A stretch of DNA of 64,000 bases from Cupriavidus nantongensis (GCF_001598055.1 NZ_CP014844.1:1976967-2040966); one strand, 5' to 3'; shown: positions 51,848 through 61,344, counted from the stretch's first letter. Numbers and translations: made by a program. The notes: generated by a model from the letters alone, not told the origin.

Positions 51848-53100
51848 CGTGATTCCTCAAATGCCAGACGGCCGTCTGCCTGAGCCAGCGCCGCCAAGGC
51901 GCGCACGCGCGCCAGGCGCGCGTCAATCGTCAGTTGCCGGGCTTCGATCAGTGCACGTCGCACGACCAGCAGTTCCATCAGCGGCGTCTTGCCTGATTCA
52001 TAACCAATGCGCCCCATGCGATAGGCTTCCGTAGCCGCCTGTTCTCCCTCGCTAGCCGCGGCGAGTTGCTTTTCCGTCGTGGCCACTTGGGAGATGGCGG
52101 ACTGGCGTACGGCATTCGCCTCAAGCCGAATGCTGTCGAGCCGCGCCTGCGCAGCCGCGACGCGTTCGACGGCAGCGTTGATGCCATTGCGGTTCTGGTC
52201 AAACAACGGAAGGGAAGCCGTCACGCCCACCACGTAGCCACTGGCATTGGTCCAGCCATAGCGGCGTACCCCCGCGCTGACGCCGACATCGGGGATCCAG
52301 CGCTTTCTTTCGACGTCCACCTGGGCGTCCAATGCATTGCGTTCGGCTTCGGCAGCGCGCACCGAGGGGGACTCGCCAAGCGCGGTGGGAGCATTCAGGA
52401 TGGCCGGCTGGGCCGTCAGCAAGGAACTCGTGACCGCCGTATAGGGCTCCGAGGCGCCAGACAGCGCGGACAACCTTGCCAATGCTTGCGTGGCGTCGTT
52501 GGTGGCTGCCGCCTCGGCAGCCTGCGCCGCCGACACACTGGCTCTTGCCTGCGCGCTGCGCAAACTGGCCTCTTTCCCGGAATCGACGAGGGCACGCGCC
52601 GCCGCCAGCTCCTCATTGGCGCGTGCCAGATTTTCGGTCGCCAGCGCCTGGCGCCCCAGCATCGCTTCTGCGGTTGCGTAGACCACAGCGAGTTCCGCGG
52701 CATAGGCCACCTGAGCCTGCCGCTCTCGCGCCTGTGCTGCGGCGAAGTTGCGTTCTCCGACCTCGATGCGCGCGCCCCGCTTGCCCCCAATTTCAAAAGG
52801 CTGCGTGATCGAATAGGTATTCTGGCGCTGGCTTACGCCTTCGCTTGCCGGGGCGCCCAAGTTCTCCAGCACGGTATCGATCCGCGGGTTGAGCCAGGCA
52901 CGGGACTGAGCGGCGTCGGCGCCGGCGGCGCGAACATTGGCCGCCTGCGCGACCATTGCCGGGGCAAGTGCCAGTGACTGCTGCAACAGGTTCTGATAGG
53001 GAGGCGCCTCGGCGGCATGGCTCAATGCGGCAGGCAGGCACCACAACGCCACGCTGAGGTAGCGAGGCCGGCAAAGCAACGAAAAAATCACCTGTTTCAT
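51844..53100 (-). CDS. cnrC: CnrC, outer-membrane factor (TolC-like)
   Basis: The 418-residue precursor has a signal peptide (YLSVALWCLPAALSHA) and the repeated helical outer-membrane-efflux pattern (LLQQSLALAPAMVAQAANVR; VGERNFAAAQARERQAQVAY). It forms the outer-membrane exit duct of the CnrCBA pump. The ~70-bp gap to cnrH probably holds the CnrH-dependent cnrC promoter. Confidence 0.95.
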   Translation of the reverse strand: MKQVIFSLLCRPRYLSVALWCLPAALSHAAEAPPYQNLLQQSLALAPAMVAQAANVRAAGADAAQSRAWLNPRIDTVLENLGAPASEGVSQRQNTYSITQPFEIGGKRGARIEVGERNFAAAQARERQAQVAYAAELAVVYATAEAMLGRQALATENLARANEELAAARALVDSGKEASLRSAQARASVSAAQAAEAAATNDATQALARLSALSGASEPYTAVTSSLLTAQPAILNAPTALGESPSVRAAEAERNALDAQVDVERKRWIPDVGVSAGVRRYGWTNASGYVVGVTASLPLFDQNRNGINAAVERVAAAQARLDSIRLEANAVRQSAISQVATTEKQLAAASEGEQAATEAYRMGRIGYESGKTPLMELLVVRRALIEARQLTIDARLARVRALAALAQADGRLAFEESR

Positions 53101-53173
53101 CGAAGAGAGAAGGTTGACTACTATTCCTCTCTATACGAATCCAGGTGGTGCTTCCCCTCGTCGGATTGGGTCT

Positions 53174-53749
53174 TTATTTTTGGGAGCCCGCCTCGAGTAC
53201 GGCGGCAAGTTTGGCCCGCGCACGCGCAATGCGCCCCTCGATGGCTTTCACGCTCATGCCAAGCACGGCTGCTGCTTCCGGCTGGGACATTCCCACGATT
53301 GCCGTCAATACAATCGCTTCGCGCGAGCCCTTGTCCAGCTTGTCCAGGGTCTTGACTACGCGTGCCAGGTCCCGGCGCGCTGCCACGTGCTGTTCCGGGC
53401 CCGGCTCATCGTGTGCGACCCCGCCGGCCAGTTCCATGTCGCCAAGGTCCTCAGCGCCGAAAAGGAATTGTCTGACGCGCCGGAAGCGATACAGGTCCCG
53501 CATCTTGTTGAGTCCAATGCGGAAAAGCCACGCGCGAAACGGCCTGTCTCGATCAAAATCATCCAGCGCGTGCCATGCGGCGACAAAGGTGTCCTGTACG
53601 ACGTCGTCAACGTCGGTCTCGGGAATACCAAAGCTGCGCGCAGCCTGAGCCAGCGCGATGCCATGCCGTTCCACAAGCTGACCGAACGCGCGCTGGTTGC
53701 CTTCGGCCGCCTGGCGGGCGAGCAATTTGTCCGCGTCGTCGGGATTCAC
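53174..53749 (-). CDS. cnrH: CnrH, ECF-type sigma factor
   Basis: The 191-residue sigma factor has region 2 ([39 protein letters not shown]) and region 4 ([34 protein letters not shown]). In the C. metallidurans system it is held by the CnrYX anti-sigma complex and released when CnrX senses cobalt or nickel; it then transcribes cnrYXH and cnrCBAT. It overlaps cnrX by 4 bp. Confidence 0.95.
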   Translation of the reverse strand: MNPDDADKLLARQAAEGNQRAFGQLVERHGIALAQAARSFGIPETDVDDVVQDTFVAAWHALDDFDRDRPFRAWLFRIGLNKMRDLYRFRRVRQFLFGAEDLGDMELAGGVAHDEPGPEQHVAARRDLARVVKTLDKLDKGSREAIVLTAIVGMSQPEAAAVLGMSVKAIEGRIARARAKLAAVLEAGSQK

Positions 53750-54192
53750 TGCGATCCACGGCGAAGCGCATCGACAAGGACGCGGTCGTAGGCAGGCCGA
53801 TGCTCGGGCTTGAGACCGGCACGCATCTCGAACACATGGACCAGCGTGGCGCGCTGCAGGTCGCCGGCGGCGCGCTCGACCTCCTGGGTTGCGGCCTCGA
53901 CCTCGGGCGACCAGTTTGGATTTCTGGCGATGGCGTTCGCCAGCTTTCCGTTCGCCGCCCGCAACCGCATCTCGATCTCCCGACGGCGCTGGGCAAATGC
54001 CTCTTCTTTCAGTTCGAGAATTTCGCGCTCGTTGGCGTCGAGCGGCACGGCTTCGTGCAGCATTTCATGCAAGTCGGTGTGCCGTTCATGCGAGGAACGC
54101 GTGACATAGACACCTGCAATCGCCACGGAAATGCCGACTAGCGCGCCAACCAGCGTGGAAATGGACAGGCGTCGGGTTCGCGGCGTCATCAT
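53746..54192 (-). CDS. cnrX: CnrX, periplasmic nickel/cobalt sensor
   Basis: The 148-residue protein has one N-terminal membrane anchor (about residues 12-30) and a helical periplasmic domain. From the MM start, the residues known as metal ligands in CnrX fall at their published positions: His42, His46, Glu63, His119 and Met123. It therefore should bind Ni or Co and signal through CnrY to CnrH. Confidence 0.95.
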   Translation of the reverse strand: MMTPRTRRLSISTLVGALVGISVAIAGVYVTRSSHERHTDLHEMLHEAVPLDANEREILELKEEAFAQRRREIEMRLRAANGKLANAIARNPNWSPEVEAATQEVERAAGDLQRATLVHVFEMRAGLKPEHRPAYDRVLVDALRRGSQ

Positions 54193-54476
54193 TCGCCGAT
54201 CAGCAGGCCGAACGGCGATGCGGCAGACGGCGTTGCCACCCAGGTCGGTCCAGTCCTGACCACCAGGCTCGTGGCCACTCGGTCCATTGCCGCGTACGCC
54301 ACCAGCGCCGCCACAGCGGCACAGAGGACGGCTCGCCACACATCGTGGCGCGCGACAAGGACTTCTTGCGTCGGTTCTGCCGCGATCCGCCTCTGAATTT
54401 CCGCGATGTCCGTTTCGGAAGACGCCTTTCGTATGATCCTTGAGGCGCTATTTAGCCATTCGTCGATGTCAGCCAT
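54189..54476 (-). CDS. cnrY: CnrY, membrane-bound anti-sigma factor
   Basis: The 95-residue protein has a cytosolic N-terminal helix pair ([32 protein letters not shown]), one membrane segment ([19 protein letters not shown]) and a short periplasmic tail. Length and order match CnrY. It sequesters CnrH until CnrX binds metal. Its start at 54476 begins the cnr operon; the cnrY-chrB intergenic region carries promoters in both directions. Confidence 0.93.
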   Translation of the reverse strand: MADIDEWLNSASRIIRKASSETDIAEIQRRIAAEPTQEVLVARHDVWRAVLCAAVAALVAYAAMDRVATSLVVRTGPTWVATPSAASPFGLLIGE

Positions 54477-54554
54477 TGCTGATCTCCAAGCTGTTGACCT
54501 AGCTAATACGGCGCTAAGCGGCAGACACCCTCGCATCCGTATCGAATATTTGAA

Positions 54555-54572
54555 TTGTAGAGATCTCTACAA
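54555..54572. promoter_or_regulatory. Perfect 18-bp palindrome between cnrY and chrB
   Basis: TTGTAGAGATCTCTACAA is perfectly palindromic and lies 38 bp upstream of chrB. It is a good candidate operator for ChrB or ChrF control of the chromate operon; it is 79 bp from cnrY. Confidence 0.6.
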
Positions 54573-54609
54573 CATTGAAGAGGCGACTACGGCCAGCTAC
54601 GCTTGGCGC

Positions 54610-55584
54610 ATGAATCCTCTCCCATCCAGCCCCCAAGCCACCTGGCTGCTGCTGATCGTCAGCCTGCCGACATCGGCTGCGACCCCGCGTATGCGACTGT
54701 GGCGCGGCATCAAGTCGCTCGGCGGCGCGTCGTTGCGGGACGGCGCTTACCTTCTGCCCGACCAGCCGGGATTGCGCGGCCAGCTCGAAAAGCTCGCTGC
54801 CGACGCGACCAGCGAAGACGGCAAGGTTTGGATCCTCTCGGTCCACACGAACGATGCGCGAGAGGATGCCGAGTATCGCGCATTGTTCGACCGGTCGGCC
54901 GAATACGCGGCCTGGGCGGCCGAACTCTCCGGTGCGCGCGCAACGTTGGGCGACACGGACGAAGCGGAATTGCTGCGCCTCGTGCGCCGCCACGGCCGGG
55001 GATTCGACGCGATTCGCCATATCGACTTCTTCCCCAACGACGCTTCGGCCCGGGCCGAAGCGCAATGGCGCGACTTCAACGCGGCCGTTGACATTCTCCT
55101 GTCGCCGGGCGAACCACATGGGGTAGCCGGCAGCATCCCACGACGTGATCCCACCCAGTATCAGGGGCGGCACTGGGCGACACGCCGGCACCTCTGGGTG
55201 GACCGCGTCGCCTGTGCCTGGCTGATCCGGCGCTTCATCGATCCCCACGCCACCTTCCTCTGGCTCGCCGACATGCACGAATGCCCGGACGACGCGTTGG
55301 GATTCGACTTCGATGGCGCGACGTTCACGCATATCGGCGACCGCGTTTCCTTTGAAGTGTTGCTCGCCAGCTTTGGGCTCGACGAGGACAAGGGGCTGGC
55401 GCGCCTTGGCCAGATGATTCATGTACTCGACATCGGCGGCATGCCCGTCGCGGAAGCGAGCGGCTTTGAAGCCGTGCTGACCGGTGCCCGTGAGCGGCTG
55501 TCCGACGATGATGCCCTGCTGGACGAGATGAGCCATGTCCTCGATTCGCTCCATCTGCACTTCTCCAGTAGCCGCAAGCGCTAA
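54610..55584 (+). CDS. chrB: ChrB, chromate-responsive regulator
   Basis: The 324-residue protein has the ChrB N-terminal domain (LPTSAATPRMRLWRGIKSLG; LRDGAYLLPDQPGLR) and the C-terminal chromate-resistance domain (HLWVDRVACAWLIRRFIDPH; HECPDDALGFDFDGATFTHI). It regulates and is needed for full chromate resistance. It is the first gene of the chr operon and diverges from cnrY. The start is ATG 54610, where the conserved domain begins. Confidence 0.93.
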   Translation: MNPLPSSPQATWLLLIVSLPTSAATPRMRLWRGIKSLGGASLRDGAYLLPDQPGLRGQLEKLAADATSEDGKVWILSVHTNDAREDAEYRALFDRSAEYAAWAAELSGARATLGDTDEAELLRLVRRHGRGFDAIRHIDFFPNDASARAEAQWRDFNAAVDILLSPGEPHGVAGSIPRRDPTQYQGRHWATRRHLWVDRVACAWLIRRFIDPHATFLWLADMHECPDDALGFDFDGATFTHIGDRVSFEVLLASFGLDEDKGLARLGQMIHVLDIGGMPVAEASGFEAVLTGARERLSDDDALLDEMSHVLDSLHLHFSSSRKR

Positions 55585-55623
55585 TCCAAATTCGCCAATC
55601 AATTTCACACCTCAAGACTAACG

Positions 55624-56829
55624 ATGAACTCGCCCCAACCAGCCGATACCGCATCGGACCAGTCAACCCATAAGCGCCCCGGCTACACGCTACGGCAACT
55701 GGTGCTTTACTTCCTGCGACTCGGCACCTTCGGCTTTGGTGGCCCGGTGGCCCTGGCCGGCTACATGCACCGTGATCTGGTGGACGCGCGCCAGTGGATC
55801 ACCGACGCCGACTACAAGGAAGGCATCGCGCTGGCACAACTGGCGCCAGGGCCCATGGCGGCCCAACTGGCGATCTACCTTGGCTATGTGCATTACCGCA
55901 TCCTGGGCGCGACGCTCGTCGGCATCGCCTTTGTGTTGCCCTCTTTCCTGATGGTGTTGGCACTCGGCTGGGCATACACGCGCTTCGGTGGACTGACGTG
56001 GATGCAGTCCGTGTTCTACGGGGTGGGTGCCGCCGTCATCGGCATCATTGCGATCAGTGCCTACAAGCTGACCAAGAAGAGTGTTGGTAAGGACAAACTG
56101 CTGTGGTGCATCTACCTGGTGCTCGCAGCAGTGACGGTCATCACCGAATCGGAGGTGGCTTGGCTATTTCTGGCGGCTGGCGTTCTGGTCTGGTTCTGGC
56201 GTGCACCGCCCAAATGGTTCCGCCAAGGCAAGCTCAATGCGATGGCGGCAGCACCGTTGCCGGCGGCAAGTGGTCTGCTAAGTACCGTGGACTGGCCACT
56301 GCTCTCGCAGATCGGGGTGTTCTTCGCCAAGGCCGGTGCGTTCGTCTTCGGCTCGGGGCTCGCCATCGTGCCGTTCCTGTATGGCGGCGTGGTGACCGAA
56401 CACCACTGGTTGAACGACAAGCAGTTTGTGGACGCCGTGGCCGTGGCCATGATTACGCCTGGCCCGGTAGTCATCACCGTCGGCTTCATCGGCTATCTGG
56501 TCGCAGGACTGCCGGGGGCCTGCATGGCAGCGGCGGCAACGTTCCTGCCCTGCTACCTGTTCACGATCCTACCGGCACCGTACTTCAAGAAATACGGGAA
56601 GCTGCCCGCCATCCTGGCGTTCGTGGATGGTGTCACGGCAGCCGCCATCGGCGCGATCACGGGCGCGGTCATCGTGCTGGCCAAGCGCTCGATCATCGAT
56701 ATCCCCACGGTGTTGCTGGCACTGGTCACCGTTGCACTGCTGCTGAAGTTCAAGAAACTGTCCGAGCCCATGATTGTTGCAGGTGCCGCCGCGATCGGCC
56801 TGCTCGCCTATCCGCTGCTGCACCACTGA
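55624..56829 (+). CDS. chrA: ChrA, chromate efflux transporter
   Basis: The 401-residue CHR-family transporter has two homologous halves. FLRLGTFGFGGPVALAGYMH opens the first and FFAKAGAFVFGSGLAIVPFL opens the second. It expels chromate across the inner membrane. chrB and chrC flank it closely on the same strand. Confidence 0.96.
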   Translation: MNSPQPADTASDQSTHKRPGYTLRQLVLYFLRLGTFGFGGPVALAGYMHRDLVDARQWITDADYKEGIALAQLAPGPMAAQLAIYLGYVHYRILGATLVGIAFVLPSFLMVLALGWAYTRFGGLTWMQSVFYGVGAAVIGIIAISAYKLTKKSVGKDKLLWCIYLVLAAVTVITESEVAWLFLAAGVLVWFWRAPPKWFRQGKLNAMAAAPLPAASGLLSTVDWPLLSQIGVFFAKAGAFVFGSGLAIVPFLYGGVVTEHHWLNDKQFVDAVAVAMITPGPVVITVGFIGYLVAGLPGACMAAAATFLPCYLFTILPAPYFKKYGKLPAILAFVDGVTAAAIGAITGAVIVLAKRSIIDIPTVLLALVTVALLLKFKKLSEPMIVAGAAAIGLLAYPLLHH

Positions 56830-56847
56830 ATCGCCACAGGAGACACG

Positions 56848-57441
56848 ATGACTTACCAGATGAAGCCGCTCTCATGCGATCCGGCGGGGTTGCCAGGCCT
56901 GTCCGAGAAACTAATCTTCAGCCACTACGAGAACAACTACGGTGGCGCAGTCAAGCGACTGAATGCCATTACGGCGGAGCTTGTCGCATTGGATGTCGCG
57001 ACCGCACCTGTGTTCGTACTCAATGGGCTGAAACGTGAGGAACTCATCGCCACGAATTCGATGATCTTGCACGAGGTGTACTTCGACAGCCTTGGCGATG
57101 GCGGGCCGCTGGAAGGCAACCTGAAAGCCGCTATCGAGCGCGATTTTGGCTCGGTCTCGCGCTGGCAGGCCGAATTCACGGCAATGGGCAAGGCGCTTGG
57201 CGGTGGCTCGGGCTGGGTGTTGCTCACCTATTCGCCGCGCGACGGGCGGCTCGTCAACCAGTGGGCGTCGGATCACGCCCATACGCTCGCAGGCGCCACA
57301 CCCATCCTGGCGCTCGACATGTATGAGCACTCCTACCACATGGATTACGGCGCCAAGGCGGCCGCGTATGTCGATGCGTTCCTGCCGAACATCAGTTGGC
57401 AACGCGTGGCAACCCGCTTTGCTGCCACAGCTCAGCAATAA
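56848..57441 (+). CDS. chrC: ChrC, iron-type superoxide dismutase
   Basis: The 197-residue Fe/Mn superoxide dismutase-like protein has ligand histidines in IFSHYENNYGG and MILHEVYFD, and the aspartate and histidine in LALDMYEHSYHMDYG. In the chr operon it limits superoxide formed during chromate reduction. It lies 18 bp after chrA. Confidence 0.93.
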   Translation: MTYQMKPLSCDPAGLPGLSEKLIFSHYENNYGGAVKRLNAITAELVALDVATAPVFVLNGLKREELIATNSMILHEVYFDSLGDGGPLEGNLKAAIERDFGSVSRWQAEFTAMGKALGGGSGWVLLTYSPRDGRLVNQWASDHAHTLAGATPILALDMYEHSYHMDYGAKAAAYVDAFLPNISWQRVATRFAATAQQ

Positions 57442-57458
57442 CCGACGCAGGATTGCCC

Positions 57459-57797
57459 ATGCCGAATGCTACCACCTCCCGTGAACTCGCCGCGGCTTTG
57501 CAAGCCCTCGACTCACCGCAATTGATCGACGTCAGACGCAAGGCAGCGTTCGATGCGAGTGACCAAATTATCACGGGGGCCATCTGGCGCAACCCCGATG
57601 ACCTTGGCCACTGGATTTCCACTCTCGACGCAAACCGCCCGGTCATCGTCTATTGCGTTCGCGGCCACCAAGTTGGCCAAGACTGCGCAGCGCTGCTGGA
57701 AGCCGCTGGCTTTGATGCGTCGTATCTGGTCGGCGGTCTCGAAGAATGGGCCGCCGGTAGTCATCCCACGGTTAGCAAACCACGGACTGCGCCATGA
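57459..57797 (+). CDS. chrE: ChrE, single rhodanese-domain protein
   Basis: This 112-residue protein is one rhodanese domain: LIDVRRKAAFDASDQIITGA, then the active-site cysteine in VIVYCVRGHQVGQ and LVGGLEEWAAG. It may handle chromium-glutathione or sulfur species in chromate stress. The start is ATG 57459; its stop overlaps the next gene by 4 bp. Confidence 0.88.
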   Translation: MPNATTSRELAAALQALDSPQLIDVRRKAAFDASDQIITGAIWRNPDDLGHWISTLDANRPVIVYCVRGHQVGQDCAALLEAAGFDASYLVGGLEEWAAGSHPTVSKPRTAP

Positions 57798-58255
57798 AAT
57801 GGATCACGCGTGAACGCCCCAAGATCGATCGCATCGCCTGCCCGTGGCTGATCGCACGCTTCATCGACGAGACGCCGGACTTCCTGTACGTGCCGGCCGC
57901 AGACGTCGTGCGCATCGCCAACGAATCCGGTGCCATTCCTTATGACATCCCTGGTGTTGAGCTGACGCATGTGGGCGAGCTTTGCAGCTTCGATGCGTTT
58001 CTTGATAGGTACAAGCTCGGCGGTGATCCGGCCCTGCAGCAACTGGCCGGCATTGTGCGCGGCGCGGATACATCACGGTTGGACCTGACACCGCAGTCGA
58101 GCGGACTCTATGCGATTTCACTGGGGCTGTCTCACGTCTTCACCGACGACCATGAAATGCTTGAACGCGGCATGGTGATGTACGACGCGCTGTATGCATG
58201 GTGTCAGAGTTGCCAGGCGGAAACGCATCAGTGGCCACCAAAAATGCCTGCGTGA
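57794..58255 (+). CDS. chrF: ChrB C-terminal-domain protein (ChrF position)
   Basis: The 153-residue protein is similar to the C-terminal half of ChrB (RPKIDRIACPWLIARFIDET; GVELTHVGELCSFDAFLDRY) and lacks the N-terminal half. By gene order (chrBACEF) it corresponds to ChrF, which has been proposed as a repressor of the operon. It is translationally coupled to chrE through ATGA. Confidence 0.75.
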   Translation: MKWITRERPKIDRIACPWLIARFIDETPDFLYVPAADVVRIANESGAIPYDIPGVELTHVGELCSFDAFLDRYKLGGDPALQQLAGIVRGADTSRLDLTPQSSGLYAISLGLSHVFTDDHEMLERGMVMYDALYAWCQSCQAETHQWPPKMPA

Positions 58256-58272
58256 ACGCACCGGGGGGCCGG

Positions 58273-58899
58273 ATGAAGCGGATCTTACTCACTCCACTAC
58301 TTTTACTGATGACCCTGCCCACATTGGGGGAGACCGTCATGTTCAGTCAAGACAAGCAAGGGGCGTTGCCCGCAGGGTGGCTGGCTGGCGTCACCGGACG
58401 TGGCCAGCCGAAATGGACCATTGAGGCCGACCCGACCGCGCCAAATGGGGCCAATGTGCTCAAGCAGTCTGGCTCCGGCGATTTTCCGTGGTGCGTGAAG
58501 CAGGACGCCTCTATTACTGACGGGTATGTCGAGGTGAAGTTCAAGCCGATCGCTGGTCGGGATGATCAGGCCGGTGGGGTGGTTTGGCGCTGGAAGGACG
58601 GTAACCAGTACTACGTCGCGAGAGCAAACGCATTGGAGAACAACGTCTCTCTGTATTACACGATCGGCGGACGCAGGCACACGATCAAGTATCAGGAAAC
58701 ACCAGTCGCCGCCCGGGTCTGGCACACATTGCGCGTGGAATTCGCCGGGAGTCATATCCAGGTTTCCCTGGACGGCAAACGACAGATTGACGTAACGGAC
58801 GAGCACATCAGTGGCGCCGGCGCAGTTGGCGTCTGGACGAAGGCGGACAGCGTGACTGTGTTCGATGCCTTCTCGTTCAGCGCCGCCGTATCGAAGTAG
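58273..58899 (+). CDS. Secreted jellyroll/LamG-like protein of the chr operon
   Basis: The 208-residue precursor has a signal peptide (ILLTPLLLLMTLPTLG). The mature domain (VKQDASITDGYVEVKFKPIA; QAGGVVWRWKDGNQYYVARA; VWHTLRVEFAGSHIQVSLDG) resembles the concanavalin-type fold of the DUF1080 or LamG group. It lies 17 bp after chrF on the same strand. A role in chromate resistance is suggested only by position. Confidence 0.75.
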   Translation: MKRILLTPLLLLMTLPTLGETVMFSQDKQGALPAGWLAGVTGRGQPKWTIEADPTAPNGANVLKQSGSGDFPWCVKQDASITDGYVEVKFKPIAGRDDQAGGVVWRWKDGNQYYVARANALENNVSLYYTIGGRRHTIKYQETPVAARVWHTLRVEFAGSHIQVSLDGKRQIDVTDEHISGAGAVGVWTKADSVTVFDAFSFSAAVSK

Positions 58900-59153
58900 C
58901 GCAAAAAATGGGAACAAGCATGATCACCCGGGTACTGGCATGGAAGGAAACTCGCGGTACGCGATTGCAATTGGGACGCTTTTTACCGGCTGCGACAGCT
59001 TCTGAATTTCGATCCTGTGTCGCGATATGCGTCGGTGTCGCCATTGGTTGCTTCACCACAACGGCATTGGACGGCCGCTTCCACTCAACAAGTGGTCGTT
59101 GACATGCTGTGTGATCAGCGGCGGTAACGGGTCGGGTACGGCCCTCCGCCAAG
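58900..59153. other. Stretch without a convincing gene
   Basis: Short frames exist on both strands but none has a recognisable domain. One plus-strand frame (LNFDPVSRYASVSPLVAS) may be a decayed gene tail. It separates the end of the chr operon from the convergent H-NS-like gene. Confidence 0.3.
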
Positions 59154-59438
59154 CTATACCTTTTGCTCTGCGCGGAAATGCTCGATCGACTGCCCCGCAT
59201 TGACCGCGCGCTGCAACCAATCCGGCAGGTCGCCCACGCCATTCCAGGCGTGGCCAGCGGCGTCCCGAAATTTGATGACGCCTGAGGCAGAGCCTCCGGC
59301 TACGCCGGGCGCCGCGAAACAGCCTGCCGCCAGGAGTTGCTCATAGCTCAGCCCGAGCCGGGCCATCTGTGACTTGATCCACAGGACTGCGTCGGCGCGC
59401 TCGCGCAAGGATTGGGCCCCAGGATAGGCGATTGGCAT
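59154..59438 (-). CDS. Short H-NS-like DNA-binding protein
   Basis: The 94-residue protein ends in an H-NS-type DNA-binding domain: FRDAAGHAWNGVGDLPDWLQ, then GQSIEHF. In front is a short helical part (AVLWIKSQMARLGLSYEQLL) instead of the usual ~60-residue oligomerisation region. It may be a silencer of the transposon's cargo or a dominant-negative partner of host H-NS. It lies between the chr operon and tnpI, on the minus strand. Confidence 0.75.
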   Translation of the reverse strand: MPIAYPGAQSLRERADAVLWIKSQMARLGLSYEQLLAAGCFAAPGVAGGSASGVIKFRDAAGHAWNGVGDLPDWLQRAVNAGQSIEHFRAEQKV

Positions 59439-59606
59439 GGCGGGGGAAGATAACGGCGGGCAGTCTGCTCGGCCCCGCCCACGGTTCGTGACGGGCGTTG
59501 TAGCCCACAGCCGATTCTAGCCCATGCCCGCCGACCCTCCCCCCAATGCCGCCTCGCGCGCCCCAGGGACAGGTGTGCCCATGCCTCGGCAACGTTTCGA
59601 ATCATG

Positions 59607-59638
59607 GGTACAGAGATAAGAGTTATTATCTCTGTACC
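59607..59638. other. Putative recombinase core site (perfect 13-bp arms)
   Basis: GGTACAGAGATAA and TTATCTCTGTACC are perfect inverted arms around the 6-bp spacer GAGTTA. The site lies 32 bp before the tnpI start. The design matches the site before the first recombinase gene: arms end in TAA and start in TTA, and the spacer starts with GAG. Confidence 0.65.
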
Positions 59639-59670
59639 AATATCTTGGTACGTAACTTGCTCCACACAAA

Positions 59671-61344
59671 ATGCCCCGACGCCTAACTGTTCCCGATGGC
59701 CTGCCCGACCCCGCCGCTCTTGCCACGCTGCGCGCCTGGTACGAGGGCGCTTCCTCGCGTGAGTCGGCCGACCGCTACCTGCGTGATCGGATTGGCGATG
59801 GCCAATCGGCAAGAGGCATCATCGGAGCGATCCGGCGCCAACTCGTTCAGTATGCCCGGCAGCGCCAGCGCCCCGACCTGGCGGAAGTCTTCGTGTGCTC
59901 TGCCACCGAGCGCGTGGGCTACGCCCGGGCAGCTGCGGCGGCCATCGAGCAACTGCGTGTAACCCCCGCGCCTTCGCCACAGATCAGCGATGCCGTGGCA
60001 CAGTGGCTGCCAGCGCGCGCCGTACGCGCGCTGCAGGCCGCTGGCATCAACACTCTGGCCGACCTAACCGTTCGAATCCCCCGCCGGCGACAGTGGTGGA
60101 CCGCCGTGCCGGGGCTCGGAGTCACCAGCGCCCGCCAGATCGAGGCATTCTTTGCCGCACACCCGGTGCTAACCGAACGTGCCCGCGCTTTGATCGTCGC
60201 CGACCGACGGTCCATCGTGACGCCGTGGGAACACCTGCGGCTGCCCCACGAGGTCGACGGCTCCGCCGGCGCCTTCCGCGCTCCGCTGTCGACCTGCATT
60301 CTGGGTGTGGACAATGATTACGAGGCCATCCAGGCTTGGCTGGCCCTGCACGAATCGCCGGCCACGCAGCGCGCCTACCGCAAGGAAGCCGAACGGCTGA
60401 TCCTGTGGGCCATCGTAGCGCGAGGGAAGGCCCTTTCATCCTTGACGACCAAGGATGCGACCGACTATCGGGCATTTTTGCGCAGACCCACGCCGCGCGA
60501 GCGCTGGGTCGGACCACCACGGCCACGCACGTCGCCGGACTGGCGCCCGTTTGTCGATAACCTCTCGGCGCGCTCGGTCGCACATGCGCTGGCCGTACTC
60601 AGCGCCTTGTTCCGCTGGCTGGTGGAACAACGCTATGTGCTTGCCAACCCATTTGCGGGTATCAAGGTGCGCGGCAGCCAGCGTGCCATGGCCGTGGAAA
60701 CCACGCACGCGTTCACCGAAGGCGAATGGCTGCTGGTACGGACCATCGCCAACGGCCTCGAGTGGTCGTACGGCTGGCAAGCTGCGGCCGCACAACGGCT
60801 TCGCTTCCTGCTGGATTTCGGATACGCGACCGGGCTGCGGATCAGCGAACTGGCCAATGCCGCGTTGCGTCACCTCGACGCCGACGCCTTGGGCGATCAC
60901 TGGCTGCACCTGGTCGGCAAAGGTGGCAAGCCCGCTAGGGTCGCATTGACGCCCTTGGCGCGGGCAGCGCTGGAACGCTACCTGCTGGAGCGCGAGCTCC
61001 CTGTCAGCCGCGCTCGCTGGAACCCCACTACGCCCTTAATCGGTAGCCTGGATGGTGGTGAAACCGGCATCACGCCCCTGCGCCTGTGGGAAGTCATGCG
61101 CCGATTCTTCAGGCTCGCAGCGGACATCATCGAAGGCGATCATCCAGCGTTGGCAGAGAAGCTCCGCCGGGCGACACCACACTGGATGCGGCACACCCAC
61201 GCGACCCACGCGCTGGCCAAGGGTGTCGAACTGAGCGCTGTGCGCGACAACCTGCGCCACGCCTCAATTTCGACCACGTCCATCTACTTACATACCGATG
61301 ATGTCAAGCGGGCCCGGCAGTTCGGCGAGGCATTCGCTGCCTGA
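59671..61344 (+). CDS. Tyrosine recombinase, TnpI-like cointegrate resolvase
   Basis: The product is 557 residues, similar along its full length to the recombinase at 3737-5407. The N-terminal region includes VRIPRRRQWW and GVTSARQIEAFFAAHP. Catalytic residues are the arginine in ATGLRISEL, HxxRH in HWMRHTHATHAL, LRHASISTTS and the tyrosine in IYLHTDD. It lies near the transposon's right end, reading outward, with its core site directly upstream. It probably resolves cointegrates formed by the TnpA at 43268. Confidence 0.9.
   Translation: MPRRLTVPDGLPDPAALATLRAWYEGASSRESADRYLRDRIGDGQSARGIIGAIRRQLVQYARQRQRPDLAEVFVCSATERVGYARAAAAAIEQLRVTPAPSPQISDAVAQWLPARAVRALQAAGINTLADLTVRIPRRRQWWTAVPGLGVTSARQIEAFFAAHPVLTERARALIVADRRSIVTPWEHLRLPHEVDGSAGAFRAPLSTCILGVDNDYEAIQAWLALHESPATQRAYRKEAERLILWAIVARGKALSSLTTKDATDYRAFLRRPTPRERWVGPPRPRTSPDWRPFVDNLSARSVAHALAVLSALFRWLVEQRYVLANPFAGIKVRGSQRAMAVETTHAFTEGEWLLVRTIANGLEWSYGWQAAAAQRLRFLLDFGYATGLRISELANAALRHLDADALGDHWLHLVGKGGKPARVALTPLARAALERYLLERELPVSRARWNPTTPLIGSLDGGETGITPLRLWEVMRRFFRLAADIIEGDHPALAEKLRRATPHWMRHTHATHALAKGVELSAVRDNLRHASISTTSIYLHTDDVKRARQFGEAFAA

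Noticed and set aside
54514..55608. A 364-codon minus-strand frame
   Set aside because: It is opposite chrB, which is supported by both its domains and the operon order.
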